From Anaerococcus jeddahensis (lineage in GTDB: Bacteria; Bacillota; Clostridia; Tissierellales; Peptoniphilaceae): a stretch of DNA of 64,000 nucleotides. Below are positions 51,385 through 60,167 of the stretch, piece after piece. The stretch is taken from NCBI RefSeq assembly GCF_001182725.1, contig NZ_CWHU01000005.1, positions 682,001-746,000 of the forward strand, written 5' to 3'. The notes beneath the pieces were generated by a model that saw only the letters and a program-made list of their open reading frames with translations, ran no database searches and was not told the DNA's origin. How positions within the stretch are numbered: position 1 is the first letter of the stretch; the number at the start of each line of letters is the position of its first letter. The translations under genes were made by a program, and so were the position numbers.

Positions 51385-52668
51385 CTATTCATAATAGTCA
51401 AAGACTATATCTCCGATAGCTACAGAATCTCCTTCTTGGATTCCCATTTCAATAAATTTGTCGAAAACTCCCATTTCTCTAAGATTTCTTTCAAAATACA
51501 TTCTGCTATCGTAATCATCTAAGTTTACTTTTTCTAAAAGCTTGTCAATTCTATAGCCACTGCAAACATAAATTCCATCTTCTATTTCAAAGTTTAGTTC
51601 ATCACTTGCAAGAGACTTATCATAAAACTCATCAAGATAAGCTTCATCAACTTCTTCATCAAGATTGTATTTTTCATCTTCAAAATCATATAAAACTTTT
51701 GAAACTTCATCAATCAATTCTTTTATTCCACTTGTTGTTGCTGCTGAAATTCTAAATATTTTATATTTATCTGCGTATTTTTCTTCAAATTTTTTGTAAT
51801 TTTCATTATAATCTAGGTCAGACTTATTGAGAGCGACAATTTGATATTTATTATATAGATTCTCATCAAATAATTTTAATTCATTATTTATAAGTTCGAA
51901 ATCTTCTATAGGATCTCTTCCTTCAAATCCTGAAATATCTACCAAATGAACAAGAATTTTACATCTTTGAACATGTTTTAAAAAATCATGTCCTAGACCT
52001 AAGCCTTCATTTGCTCCTTCAATTAGGCCTGGTATATCTGCAACTATAAATGATCTTTCCTTATCAATTTTTACTACACCTAAATTTGGATCAAGGGTTG
52101 TAAAATGATAATTTGCAATTTTTGGTTTTGCTTTTGAAATCACGGATATTAATGTGGATTTTCCAACATTAGGTAGACCTACTAGACCTACATCAGCCAA
52201 AATTTTAAGTTCTAAACTTATTTCTATTTTTTGACCTTCTTTTCCTTTTTGAGCAAATCTTGGTGCTTGTCTTGTGGATGATTTGTAATGAACATTACCT
52301 TTTCCACCCTTTCCACCTTTTGCTATTAGAAATTCTTCACCGTTTTTTTTCAAATCTTTTATAATTTTTCCACTTGTACTTTCTCTAATAACAGTTCCAA
52401 CTGGCACAAATAAAATTAAGTCTTCGCCTTTTTTGCCAAATCTTTTTTTACCCATTCCGTCTTCGCCGTTTTCGGCTTTATATTTAGTTTTATATCTATA
52501 TTCTTCAAGAGTTGATAGGGAATTTGTTGCTTTTATATAAATACTTGCACCATCTCCGCCATCACCACCGGCAGGTCCACCTGTAGGTTCATATTTCTCT
52601 CTACGAAAAGCTACTGCACCATCTCCACCTTTTCCGGCTTGAAGTTCAATTTTTGCATAATCTATCAT
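51385..52668 (-). CDS. obg: GTPase Obg
   Basis: 427 residues, an essential 50S assembly GTPase. It has the Gly-rich Obg fold (1-158), the G domain with GLPNVGKSTLIS near 164 and DIPGLIEGANEGLGLGHDFL near 210, and a C-terminal OCT domain (about 345-427). It follows the rpmA terminator, with AAAGGAAA before the ATG. No separate promoter is visible between that terminator and the start, so read-through is likely. Confidence 0.97.
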   Translation of the reverse strand: MIDYAKIELQAGKGGDGAVAFRREKYEPTGGPAGGDGGDGASIYIKATNSLSTLEEYRYKTKYKAENGEDGMGKKRFGKKGEDLILFVPVGTVIRESTSGKIIKDLKKNGEEFLIAKGGKGGKGNVHYKSSTRQAPRFAQKGKEGQKIEISLELKILADVGLVGLPNVGKSTLISVISKAKPKIANYHFTTLDPNLGVVKIDKERSFIVADIPGLIEGANEGLGLGHDFLKHVQRCKILVHLVDISGFEGRDPIEDFELINNELKLFDENLYNKYQIVALNKSDLDYNENYKKFEEKYADKYKIFRISAATTSGIKELIDEVSKVLYDFEDEKYNLDEEVDEAYLDEFYDKSLASDELNFEIEDGIYVCSGYRIDKLLEKVNLDDYDSRMYFERNLREMGVFDKFIEMGIQEGDSVAIGDIVFDYYE

Positions 52669-52686
52669 TGTAAATTTCCTTTTTAC

Positions 52687-52712
52687 AAAAAAAGCTTGCC
52701 CGTGGGCAAGCT
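52687..52712 (-). terminator. Terminator or attenuator between rpmA and obg
   Basis: On the minus strand AGCTTGCC (52712-52705) pairs with GGCAAGCT (52700-52693) across a 4-base loop, then seven T. It would reduce obg expression relative to the ribosomal protein genes. Confidence 0.88.
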
Positions 52713-52721
52713 GGTTCTCTA

Positions 52722-53015
52722 TTAAGCAATGTCTTGCTTTGGATATACAGAAACTTGTTTTCTATTTTTTCCTTTTCTTTCGAATTTAACAACACCGTTG
52801 CATGATGCAAAAAGTGTATCATCTCCACCCCTTTTTACGTTTTCACCTGGGTGAATTTTTGTTCCTCTTTGTCTAACGATAATGGTACCAGCATTTACTG
52901 TTTGTCCATCAGCTCTTTTAACGCCAAGTCTTTTAGCGTTAGAGTCTCTACCGTTTTTTGAAGAAGATACTCCTTTTTTACTAGAAAATCTTTGTAAGTT
53001 TATGTTTAAAAACAT
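52722..53015 (-). CDS. rpmA: 50S ribosomal protein L27, with cleavable N-terminal leader
   Basis: 97 residues. After a short leader ([10 protein letters not shown]) comes the mature start [15 protein letters not shown]. Firmicute L27 leaders of this type are removed by the protease Prp, encoded directly upstream. The conserved core [11 protein letters not shown] and [10 protein letters not shown] is intact. The cleavage site here has RF|S where the common form is FF|A or FF|S. GGGAGG precedes the ATG. Confidence 0.97.
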   Translation of the reverse strand: MFLNINLQRFSSKKGVSSSKNGRDSNAKRLGVKRADGQTVNAGTIIVRQRGTKIHPGENVKRGGDDTLFASCNGVVKFERKGKNRKQVSVYPKQDIA

Positions 53016-53016
53016 C

Positions 53017-53328
53017 CTAAACCTCCCTATAATTTAAATTAACATATTCATTATAATTTGTGAGTAAAGTTTTTATACCTATTTCAAAATTATTTAGAAT
53101 AATTTCTGATTTTTCATTAGGATTTTTTAGTGAAATTTTCATTTCATTATTATCATCAAAAAAATCAAATTCTATTTCATAATAATCTAAGGTATTTACT
53201 GCCGTATATGATAAAATTGATACTGCAGCACAAACTATATCATATCCATGCTGATCAAAATTTGCATGTCCTTTTATTACAAATCCTAATCTTTCTTCGT
53301 TTTTTATAAATAAAGTAACATCAATCAT
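53017..53328 (-). CDS. prp: Ribosomal processing cysteine protease Prp
   Basis: 103 residues. The catalytic pair is His21 (KGHANFD) and Cys33 (DIVCAAVS), the H-x11-C pattern of Prp. It cleaves the L27 leader. It lies between rplU and rpmA, its conserved place, and starts at the rplU stop (TAATG). An in-frame TTG at 53334 has no advantage. Confidence 0.94.
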   Translation of the reverse strand: MIDVTLFIKNEERLGFVIKGHANFDQHGYDIVCAAVSILSYTAVNTLDYYEIEFDFFDDNNEMKISLKNPNEKSEIILNNFEIGIKTLLTNYNEYVNLNYREV

Positions 53329-53639
53329 TAACAAGAAATATTGTTAATTTCAACTAAAGTATATGGTTGTCTGTGACCTTTTTTAGTTTTTGAAGCTTTT
53401 TTAGGTCTATATTTAAACACAACTATTTTTTTATCTTTAGCTTGATCTTTTACAGTAGCTTCAACTTTTGCATTTTCAACTGTTGGAGTTCCAACTTTTA
53501 AATCACTATCGTTTTTAACTAATAGTACTTCATCAAAGCTTACACTATCTCCTATTTCTGCATTAAGTTTTTCTACTCTAACAAGATCGCCTTCTGATAC
53601 TTTATATTGTTTTCCACCTGTCTTAATTATAGCGTACAT
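53328..53639 (-). CDS. rplU: 50S ribosomal protein L21
   Basis: 103 residues from the ATG at 53639, which has AGGAGGTG at the right distance and gives the standard N-terminus MYAIIKTGGKQYKV. A longer frame upstream runs through the leader RNA and is not real. First gene of rplU-prp-rpmA. Confidence 0.97.
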   Translation of the reverse strand: MYAIIKTGGKQYKVSEGDLVRVEKLNAEIGDSVSFDEVLLVKNDSDLKVGTPTVENAKVEATVKDQAKDKKIVVFKYRPKKASKTKKGHRQPYTLVEINNISC

Positions 53640-53702
53640 AGTACACCTCCTATTTAGATTCTCGCCAGTCAAGGTGATCAGTACCCATACTGAGCGGTTT
53701 AC
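53640..53702 (-). ncRNA. L21 leader-type RNA upstream of rplU
   Basis: The 5' leader on the minus strand includes a CAGTA-TGGG-TACTG hairpin (53694-53681), then ATCACCTTGACTGGCGAG and the ribosome binding site AGGAGGTG. The L21 leader is a known autoregulatory element at this place in Firmicutes. The exact match to that family was not tested. Confidence 0.6.
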
Positions 53703-53708
53703 CATAAT

Positions 53709-53737
53709 ATATTACCAATAAATACAAGATTTGTCAA
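53709..53737 (-). promoter_or_regulatory. Promoter of rplU-prp-rpmA
   Basis: Minus strand: TTGACA (53737-53732), 17 bases, TAATAT (53714-53709). The -35 is perfect and lies one base after the thiI stop. Confidence 0.88.
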
Positions 53738-53738
53738 C

Positions 53739-54905
53739 TTATATATCAAATATTTCCATATTTTCTATAGCATTATTTTCAAGCTCTTCTATATTTAATT
53801 TGCTTTCACTTTCTTTTATATATTTTAGTTTTGGTTTTGTAATTGGATTTGATGGAGCAAAAATTGAACAGCAGTCATCAAATGGTTCTATGCTTTTTTC
53901 ATATGAACCAATAAATAAAGCCCTATCTATTATTTCTGTTTTATCAAGTGCTACTAAAGGTTTAAATATTGGAAGATTTGTCGCATCTTCAATTACTGCC
54001 ATAGACTCAACAGTTTGACTTGCAACTTGTCCCAAGCTTTCTCCTGTAATTAAAGCATTGTAATTATTCTTAGCTGAAATTTTTTCACCGATTCTCATCA
54101 TAAATCTTCTAGATAAAATTGTAGTTTGATTTCTTCTACAATTTCTATTTATAGACTTATAAATTTCTGCCATATTGACAGAATAAATTCTCATTTTTCC
54201 AGTATATTGGGATAGGATTTTTCCTAGATCCAAAGCTTTTTGTAAGGCTCTTTTTGAAGTGAATGGATAAGAATGAAAATGTAGGCAATCTATTTTCATG
54301 CCTCTTTTTGCCATCATAAAACCTGCAACAGGAGAATCTATTCCTCCTGAAAGTAATAAAAGGCCATTTCCACTTGAGCCTATTGGTAGTCCACCTATTC
54401 CTTCGTGCCTATTAGCATAAACATATGCATATTTTTTTATATCGATAAAAACCTTAAAATCAGGATTGTGTACATCTACTTTTAAATTATTATCCTTTGC
54501 GTAATTTTTTAAAATAAATCCCCCCATCATTTGTGAAAATTCTGGAGATTTTATTTCAAAGGACTTGTCAACTCTGTTAGTTATAACTTTAAAAGTTTTG
54601 TTTTTTATATCCATATTATCTAAAATTTCTTTTAGAGCATTTTCTATGGATTCTTTATTTTTATCGCATCTTTTAATTTCTGAAATATAAATTATGCCAA
54701 AAACTTTTTTTATTTCTTTTATTAGATTATCAAAGTTATTTTTATCGGCTTTTATATATAATTTTGAACTTTCAAGATACATATCCTCATAGCCAATATT
54801 ATCTATATTTCTTTTAATATTATCTATTGCTGCTTTGAAAAATTTATTTCTATTTTTTCCTTTCAAAAATAATTCTCCAAAACTTACTGATAGTAAATCT
54901 TCCAT
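53739..54905 (-). CDS. thiI: tRNA sulfurtransferase ThiI
   Basis: 388 residues. It makes 4-thiouridine at position 8 of tRNA. It has a ferredoxin-like and THUMP N-terminal part (about 1-165) and a PP-loop ATPase with LLLLSGGIDSPVA near 183. There is no rhodanese domain, the usual state in Firmicutes, where a partner cysteine desulfurase delivers sulfur directly. That partner lies just upstream with a TAATG overlap. Confidence 0.95.
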   Translation of the reverse strand: MEDLLSVSFGELFLKGKNRNKFFKAAIDNIKRNIDNIGYEDMYLESSKLYIKADKNNFDNLIKEIKKVFGIIYISEIKRCDKNKESIENALKEILDNMDIKNKTFKVITNRVDKSFEIKSPEFSQMMGGFILKNYAKDNNLKVDVHNPDFKVFIDIKKYAYVYANRHEGIGGLPIGSSGNGLLLLSGGIDSPVAGFMMAKRGMKIDCLHFHSYPFTSKRALQKALDLGKILSQYTGKMRIYSVNMAEIYKSINRNCRRNQTTILSRRFMMRIGEKISAKNNYNALITGESLGQVASQTVESMAVIEDATNLPIFKPLVALDKTEIIDRALFIGSYEKSIEPFDDCCSIFAPSNPITKPKLKYIKESESKLNIEELENNAIENMEIFDI

Positions 54906-56023
54906 TAAAACACCTTTCTTATTTCTTCTACGTATTGGTTTAATTTCTCTACTACAAAATCCAAATCTTTTTTACTAATTTCATGTGAAAATGAAAATCT
55001 TATAGATCCATCCATATATTTTTCATCCAAATTTAAGGCAGATAAAATTCTACTATTATTTCCTTTTGAACAAGCTGATCCGCTTGCTACAAAAATATCA
55101 TCTGACTCTAGCATATGAAGTAGAACCTCAGATTTTATGTTTTTAAAGGCAATATTTAAAATATAAGGACTAGACTTTTCATTTGCAGAGTTTACATGAA
55201 TATCTGAAATTGTATTTTCAATTTTTTCTCTTAAATAAGTATTTAAGTCTTTTATATAGGAAAAATCTTCTTTTTTATTTGATAATTCTAGGGCTTTGGC
55301 AAAGCTATAAATTGCAGGGGCATTTGTAGTTCCAGATGAGAAAATTTCTTGTCTTCCTCCAAATAATACGGGCTTTATTTTACTTTTAAATGAATTTTTT
55401 ATATATAAGCCACCTATTCCTTTTGGTCCATGGATTTTGTGAGATGAAAAACTCATGGCATCAACACCCAATTTTTTTACATCACAAGAAATTTTACCTA
55501 AAGCTTGAGTTGCATCTATGTGAAATAAAATTTCTTTATTTTTTCTTTTAATAATATCTGAAATTTTTCTTATATCTTGGATACTTCCAGTCTCATTTTG
55601 GACATAAATAATTGAAACAAGCTTGGTTTCATTATCGATTAAGTTTTCTAAAGAATCTAGATCTATGAAGCCTTGATCATCATTTGAAATTAGCTTAACT
55701 TCTTTAAAAGATGAATTATCAAAAGCATCAATTACAGATGAATGTTCCAATTTTGTGGTAATAGCAGTATTTTTTTCACTTGCAAGAGAATTTATTATTA
55801 TATTATTTGATTCAGTTGCACCCTTTGTAAAATAAATTTCATTTTCATTGGAATTTATATAAGTTGCAATTATTTTTCTTGCTTCTTTTACTTTGTTTTC
55901 AACATCCATACCAAAGCTATGTAGGGCTGATGGATTTGCAAAATAGTTTTTTTCAAAATCTTTTTCTATATCTATAACTTCATCATACATTCTAGTAGTA
56001 GCTGCATTGTCTAAGTATATCAT
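54905..56023 (-). CDS. Cysteine desulfurase (NifS/IscS family, probable ThiI partner)
   Basis: 372 residues. It is a PLP enzyme that removes sulfur from cysteine as a persulfide. YLDNAATTRMYDEV at the start, the PLP Lys in SSHKIHGPKG near 200 and the active-site Cys in SGSACSKG near 320 are visible. Direct linkage to thiI suggests the NifZ-type enzyme dedicated to 4-thiouridine, although a general role in iron-sulfur assembly is possible. It has its own promoter. Confidence 0.92.
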   Translation of the reverse strand: MIYLDNAATTRMYDEVIDIEKDFEKNYFANPSALHSFGMDVENKVKEARKIIATYINSNENEIYFTKGATESNNIIINSLASEKNTAITTKLEHSSVIDAFDNSSFKEVKLISNDDQGFIDLDSLENLIDNETKLVSIIYVQNETGSIQDIRKISDIIKRKNKEILFHIDATQALGKISCDVKKLGVDAMSFSSHKIHGPKGIGGLYIKNSFKSKIKPVLFGGRQEIFSSGTTNAPAIYSFAKALELSNKKEDFSYIKDLNTYLREKIENTISDIHVNSANEKSSPYILNIAFKNIKSEVLLHMLESDDIFVASGSACSKGNNSRILSALNLDEKYMDGSIRFSFSHEISKKDLDFVVEKLNQYVEEIRKVF

Positions 56024-56047
56024 TTAATCACATCCTTTAACTTATTT

Positions 56048-56076
56048 ATTATATTATTACAAAGAAAATAAAGCAA
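56048..56076 (-). promoter_or_regulatory. Promoter of the cysteine desulfurase-thiI operon
   Basis: Minus strand: TTGCTT (56076-56071), 17 bases, TATAAT (56053-56048). Confidence 0.8.
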
Positions 56077-56096
56077 ATATAAGGTATAGTAAAAAT

Positions 56097-57014
56097 ATGT
56101 TATGTGTTAGATACCCTTTTTATGGAAAAAATTTAAAAAAAGATGAATGTATTTTGGATATTGAAACTACAGGACTGGACCCAAAAAGAGATAAGCTTGT
56201 AGTTTTAGGACTAATATATTTTGATTATAAAAAAAATAAATTTTATATAGACCAATATTTTTCAAAAAATGACGAAGAAGAAATTAAATTACTTCAAATT
56301 TATAAAGAAAAAATTAATGATAAAAAATTAATTACCTATAATGGAGAAATCTTTGATCTTCCATTTTTAAATATTAGACTTATTGAAAATAAACTAGAGC
56401 CAGTTTGGCCAGAAAATGTAGACATATATAAATTTATTAAATCTAAAAGAAAATTAATAGAATTTGAATCAATGAAGCTTAGTGATATCGAAAAAATTGT
56501 TGGAATCGAAAGAAATGATCCGTCAAGATACAAGGTTATAAGTAAGCTAAATGATAAGATTGAAATCAGAAATAATCCCTGGCCAATCTTAATTCATAAT
56601 AAAAATGATTTGATTGCAACAGAGGCTATTTCAAATCTTGATGAGATAATAAATGATAAACTTTCATTTAAAATAAAAAATTATAAAATTCACCTAGACA
56701 GTGCTTACATCGATAAAGATATTGGTTATTTCGAATTTTTGTCAGATAAAAGTTTAGAAAGTTCATTATTTCAAGGAGAAAATTATTCATTTTTAATAAG
56801 AGAAACTCTTATTAAACTTAAAATAATGGTTTTATATGGAAAATTATCAAAAAATTCTTCAGGATTTGTTACTGTCAATAATTTTAAGCTTAAAAATAAG
56901 GGTAAATATGATATAAATAAAAATCTTATTTCTATAATGGAAGATGGGATATATTCGTGTGAAAATATTTTAAATATTATGAAATTTTTAATAGAAAAAA
57001 ACCTAGATCTATAA
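56097..57014 (+). CDS. YprB-like RNase H-fold exonuclease
   Basis: 305 residues. A DEDD-type exonuclease core is visible: DIETTGLDP near residue 21 (first Asp/Glu), [11 protein letters not shown] near 82 (second Asp) and [10 protein letters not shown] near 165 (third Asp). The C-terminal third (about 190-305) is not recognised. YprB of Bacillus has a similar N-terminal domain; its substrate is not settled. AAGG at 56081-56084 is rather far from the ATG, so the start is moderately sure. Its stop lies in the loop of a terminator shared with ung. Confidence 0.82.
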   Translation: MLCVRYPFYGKNLKKDECILDIETTGLDPKRDKLVVLGLIYFDYKKNKFYIDQYFSKNDEEEIKLLQIYKEKINDKKLITYNGEIFDLPFLNIRLIENKLEPVWPENVDIYKFIKSKRKLIEFESMKLSDIEKIVGIERNDPSRYKVISKLNDKIEIRNNPWPILIHNKNDLIATEAISNLDEIINDKLSFKIKNYKIHLDSAYIDKDIGYFEFLSDKSLESSLFQGENYSFLIRETLIKLKIMVLYGKLSKNSSGFVTVNNFKLKNKGKYDINKNLISIMEDGIYSCENILNIMKFLIEKNLDL

Positions 57015-57025
57015 GTCTAGGTTTT
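56998..57025. terminator. Bidirectional terminator with both stop codons in its loop
   Basis: AAAACCTAGA (56998-57007) and TCTAGGTTTT (57016-57025) are perfect complements around an 8-base loop. The loop holds the stop of the plus-strand gene (57012-57014) and of ung on the minus strand (57011-57009). Confidence 0.88.
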
Positions 57026-57692
57026 CTATTTGCCAATCAATTGGGCTCATTTTATTTTTTATTAAAAAGTCATTAGTTTTTGAAAATGGTTTTGAACCAA
57101 AAAATCCTCTGTGAGCTGCAAATGGTGATGGGTGGGCACTTTTTATTATTAAATGTCTTTTATTTGTAATCAAACTTTCTTTTGATTGGGCAAATTTCCC
57201 CCAAAGAAGAAAAACAATAGGTTTTTCTCTCTCATTTAAAAGTTTAATAATATTGTCAGTTAAAAAAGACCAGCCAATATCCTTGTGAGAATTTGCTTGA
57301 TGGGATCTAACTGTTAAAGTTGAATTTAATAATAAAACTCCTTGATCTGCCCATTTTATTAAATTTCCATTGTTTGGAATATATAAGCCTAAGTCATCGT
57401 GCAATTCCTTATAAATATTTAATAAGGACGGAGGAGTTTTTACCCCCTTTTGAACAGAAAAAGAAAAACCATGAGCTTGACCTTGACCGTGATAAGGATC
57501 TTGTCCCAAAATAACAACTTTTACATCTTTATAAGGGACTTTTTTTAAGGCATTAAAAATATCATACATGCTTGGATAAATTGTATGATTTTTATATTCA
57601 TGGATTAGATTTTTTCTTAAATTTAAATAATAATCTTTTTTCCATTCCTCTTTTAAAATCTCATCCCAATCATTTCCTATTTGAACTGTCAT
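57009..57692 (-). CDS. ung: Uracil-DNA glycosylase
   Basis: 227 residues, family 1. The catalytic Asp is in [17 protein letters not shown] near 62. [15 protein letters not shown] and [18 protein letters not shown] (catalytic His) are conserved. The ATG at 57692 follows GGAG by 6 bases and matches the family N-terminus; an ATG eight codons earlier lies before that site. It overlaps lspA by 23 bases. Confidence 0.96.
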   Translation of the reverse strand: MTVQIGNDWDEILKEEWKKDYYLNLRKNLIHEYKNHTIYPSMYDIFNALKKVPYKDVKVVILGQDPYHGQGQAHGFSFSVQKGVKTPPSLLNIYKELHDDLGLYIPNNGNLIKWADQGVLLLNSTLTVRSHQANSHKDIGWSFLTDNIIKLLNEREKPIVFLLWGKFAQSKESLITNKRHLIIKSAHPSPFAAHRGFFGSKPFSKTNDFLIKNKMSPIDWQIENLDL

Positions 57693-58137
57693 TTTTTTCT
57701 CCATCCATTTTCCCAAATCCTATAAAAATAATCAATAGGATTGATCCAGTTGTAACTAATATATCAGCTATATTAAAAACTGGAAAATTAAAAAATGAAA
57801 ATTCTATAAAGTCTACGACAAATCCATGAAATAATCTGTCATAGAAATTTCCCAATGCACCCGAAACTATTAGCGATAAGGCTATATTTAATAGTTTTGG
57901 GTTGCTTTTTAAATTTCTAATGAAATAATACAACAAATATAAAACTACTGCTAGGGTTAGGATTATAAAAAATATCCTTTTATTTTGTAAAATCCCAAAA
58001 GCAGCTCCCCTATTTTCTACATAAATTAAATTAATAAAGTTAGTAAAAATGGGGTTTTCTATAAAATGAGAAATTGCATAGGCTTTACTAAGTCTATCTA
58101 GTATTATTCCAACTATTATTAAAATCGTGTAAATCAT
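57670..58137 (-). CDS. lspA: Lipoprotein signal peptidase (signal peptidase II)
   Basis: 155 residues with four membrane helices. The two catalytic Asp are in [10 protein letters not shown] and FNIADI. It cleaves prolipoproteins such as the two PrsA-type proteins here. It shares a 4-base overlap with ylmH. The C-terminal tail is charged ([10 protein letters not shown]). Confidence 0.96.
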   Translation of the reverse strand: MIYTILIIVGIILDRLSKAYAISHFIENPIFTNFINLIYVENRGAAFGILQNKRIFFIILTLAVVLYLLYYFIRNLKSNPKLLNIALSLIVSGALGNFYDRLFHGFVVDFIEFSFFNFPVFNIADILVTTGSILLIIFIGFGKMDGEKNDSSNRK

Positions 58138-58901
58138 TTATACTTCCTATATTCTATGTCATAATTATCTTTTTTGCTTTTTCCTATAACTTTGTCAAAT
58201 ATAAATCTTCCTTCTTTTCTTATTGATATGAGAGAATTTTCTTCAATAATTTTTGATGGATTATCTATTATTTGAAAATTCACCTTAACTAAACGTCTTT
58301 TGATTAAAGTTTTAGCCTTGGATCTTGAAAGATTTACAAATTCGCTAACTATATTGTCAAGTCTTAAAGAAGAAATAAAGCCTCTTTTTTCAATATATTC
58401 TATTTTATTTTTAGATAAAATATTATCTTTTTTAAAATCAAGACTTACTCTTTCATTTTTAATTTTGGTCAAATTAAATTTTACAAAATCCTTGTCTTTA
58501 TTTAATATTACAAATTCACAAAGCCCATCTCCAATATAAATATCCCCTATATCATTTCTTTCAAGCCCCAAATTTAAAAGAGCTCCAAGAACGTCAGGAT
58601 GAGTAATATTATTTTGTTGAAATTCTAAAACACTAATATAGTCTTTAGATTCAATTTCTTTTGAATATGGATTTGCTACGAATATATTTCTTTCGCATTC
58701 TTTATTGCATGACAAAAAAACTATCTCTATATTATTAATTTTTGCTATATCATTTAATACAGAAAGCTCATAAGGATTTAGAAAAAAACTTGAAACTTCC
58801 TTTTTTGTATAAAATGATTTTTCTAATAAAGAGATAGCTTTTTTTATATTTGCCTTTACAGACTTATCTTCAACAAAATCTATATTATATTCTAATTTCA
58901 T
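58134..58901 (-). CDS. ylmH: S4-domain RNA-binding protein YlmH
   Basis: 255 residues. An N-terminal region with ALLNLGLERNDIGDIYIGDG (near 105-125) and a C-terminal S4 domain (about 180-240; LRLDNIVSEFVNLSRSKAKTLI) match YlmH. Recent work in Bacillus gives it a role in ribosome quality control alongside RqcH and RqcP. It sits in the yggS-sepF-ylmH-lspA order of division clusters; ylmG and divIVA are missing. Confidence 0.9.
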   Translation of the reverse strand: MKLEYNIDFVEDKSVKANIKKAISLLEKSFYTKKEVSSFFLNPYELSVLNDIAKINNIEIVFLSCNKECERNIFVANPYSKEIESKDYISVLEFQQNNITHPDVLGALLNLGLERNDIGDIYIGDGLCEFVILNKDKDFVKFNLTKIKNERVSLDFKKDNILSKNKIEYIEKRGFISSLRLDNIVSEFVNLSRSKAKTLIKRRLVKVNFQIIDNPSKIIEENSLISIRKEGRFIFDKVIGKSKKDNYDIEYRKYK

Positions 58902-58916
58902 AAAAGATTTTTAAAT

Positions 58917-59492
58917 TTACAATTGGTTGTAATTTCCATTTGAAATTTTATCTTCTACATAATTATCGATATTTACTCCCTTAGGACAAATTACAAAAAT
59001 ACCCTTTGATACTTTTTCAACTGTTCCTTCTAGAGCATAAACAGCACCAGATACGAAGTCTAAGATTTGTCTTTTCTTGTCAACTTCTAACATTTCAAGA
59101 TTTAATACTACAACTTTTTTATCTAAAATATCATCAACAATTTTTGGACCATCTTCATCATAGCTTAAAGGTTCTTGAATAGAAATTCTAAAAGAACTTG
59201 CTGAGCTTTGACCAAAACTTCTATTATTTGAATTCATACTTACTATATTGTCTCCTCCCCTAATTTTTCTACTTTTGTTATTAGAAGAATAATCGTTTGA
59301 AAATGATGAGTAAGTATTTGATCTTTCATCTTCCTTACTTACTGAGCTATTAAAATCATAGGTAGAACTAGGACTATAAGTTTTTTCTGTATTATCGCTA
59401 GTTTTTGCTATTTCTTTTTGATCATCAATTTCTTCATCATATTCATCGTAATCATCGTCAATTCCTATAAATTCTTTAAATTTATCTAACAT
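58917..59492 (-). CDS. sepF: Cell division protein SepF
   Basis: 191 residues. It binds FtsZ and anchors it to the membrane through its N-terminus (MLDKFKEFIG, an amphipathic helix). A low-complexity linker rich in Ser/Asn/Asp (about 15-105) precedes the SepF domain (ISIQEPLSY, then KVVVLNLEML and FVSGAVYAL). The ATG at 59492 is chosen for this N-terminus; it has AAAGGA upstream and overlaps yggS by 11 bases. Confidence 0.94.
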   Translation of the reverse strand: MLDKFKEFIGIDDDYDEYDEEIDDQKEIAKTSDNTEKTYSPSSTYDFNSSVSKEDERSNTYSSFSNDYSSNNKSRKIRGGDNIVSMNSNNRSFGQSSASSFRISIQEPLSYDEDGPKIVDDILDKKVVVLNLEMLEVDKKRQILDFVSGAVYALEGTVEKVSKGIFVICPKGVNIDNYVEDKISNGNYNQL

Positions 59493-60156
59493 TTTTGTAC
59501 ATCCTTTTACCAAATATTTTTGACCCAACTCTAATTATATTTGCTCCCTCTTCAAGGGCAATTTTATAATCATGTGTCATTCCCATTGAAAGATATTTCA
59601 TTTCAATATTATTATAACTTAAATTGGATAAATTATCGAATATTTTTTTAAGCTCTTTAAAGCAGTTTCTAATAAGATTATCATCTTCTGTATTAGGTGC
59701 CATTGTCATAAGGCCTTTTATTTTTATATTTTCCAATTTGCTAGCTTCTTTTATTAAATTATCGATTTCATCAACATAAAAACCTGATTTGCTTTCTTCT
59801 TTTGATACATTAATTTGAATCAAGCAATCTTGAACAATTGACAAAGATTTTGCTCGGTTATTTATTTTTTTTAAAATTTTTAATGAATCAACCGAATGAA
59901 TTAAAGAAACTTCTCCAACAATTTTATTTACCTTGTTTGTTTGTAAGTGTCCAATTAAATGCCAATTTATATCATCAGGCATCTTTTCTTTTTTTTCTAT
60001 TAATTCTTGTACTTTATTTTCACCAAAATCTCTTAGGCCATAGTCATAAACTTCCATAATTTTATCTATGCCATGAGTTTTAGTTACAGCCAAAAGCATT
60101 GCATCATAATTTTCTAAATCTTTTTTTAAATCATCAATATTTTCTTTTATAGTCAT
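59482..60156 (-). CDS. yggS: PLP homeostasis protein YggS/PROSC
   Basis: 224 residues, alanine racemase-like barrel without the second domain. The PLP Lys is in LLAVTKTHG near 30; FGENKVQEL, WHLIGHLQTNKV, LSMGMTHDY and IRVGSKIFG are family marks. The ATG at 60156 is preferred over a TTG 15 bases earlier because GGAT precedes it. It is next to sepF as in most Gram-positives. Confidence 0.95.
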   Translation of the reverse strand: MTIKENIDDLKKDLENYDAMLLAVTKTHGIDKIMEVYDYGLRDFGENKVQELIEKKEKMPDDINWHLIGHLQTNKVNKIVGEVSLIHSVDSLKILKKINNRAKSLSIVQDCLIQINVSKEESKSGFYVDEIDNLIKEASKLENIKIKGLMTMAPNTEDDNLIRNCFKELKKIFDNLSNLSYNNIEMKYLSMGMTHDYKIALEEGANIIRVGSKIFGKRMYKNVR

Positions 60157-60167
60157 AGCACATCCAA

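Noticed and set aside
53640..53705. N-terminal extension of L21
   Set aside because: The upstream in-frame codons run through the leader RNA and before AGGAGGTG; the family N-terminus starts at 53639.
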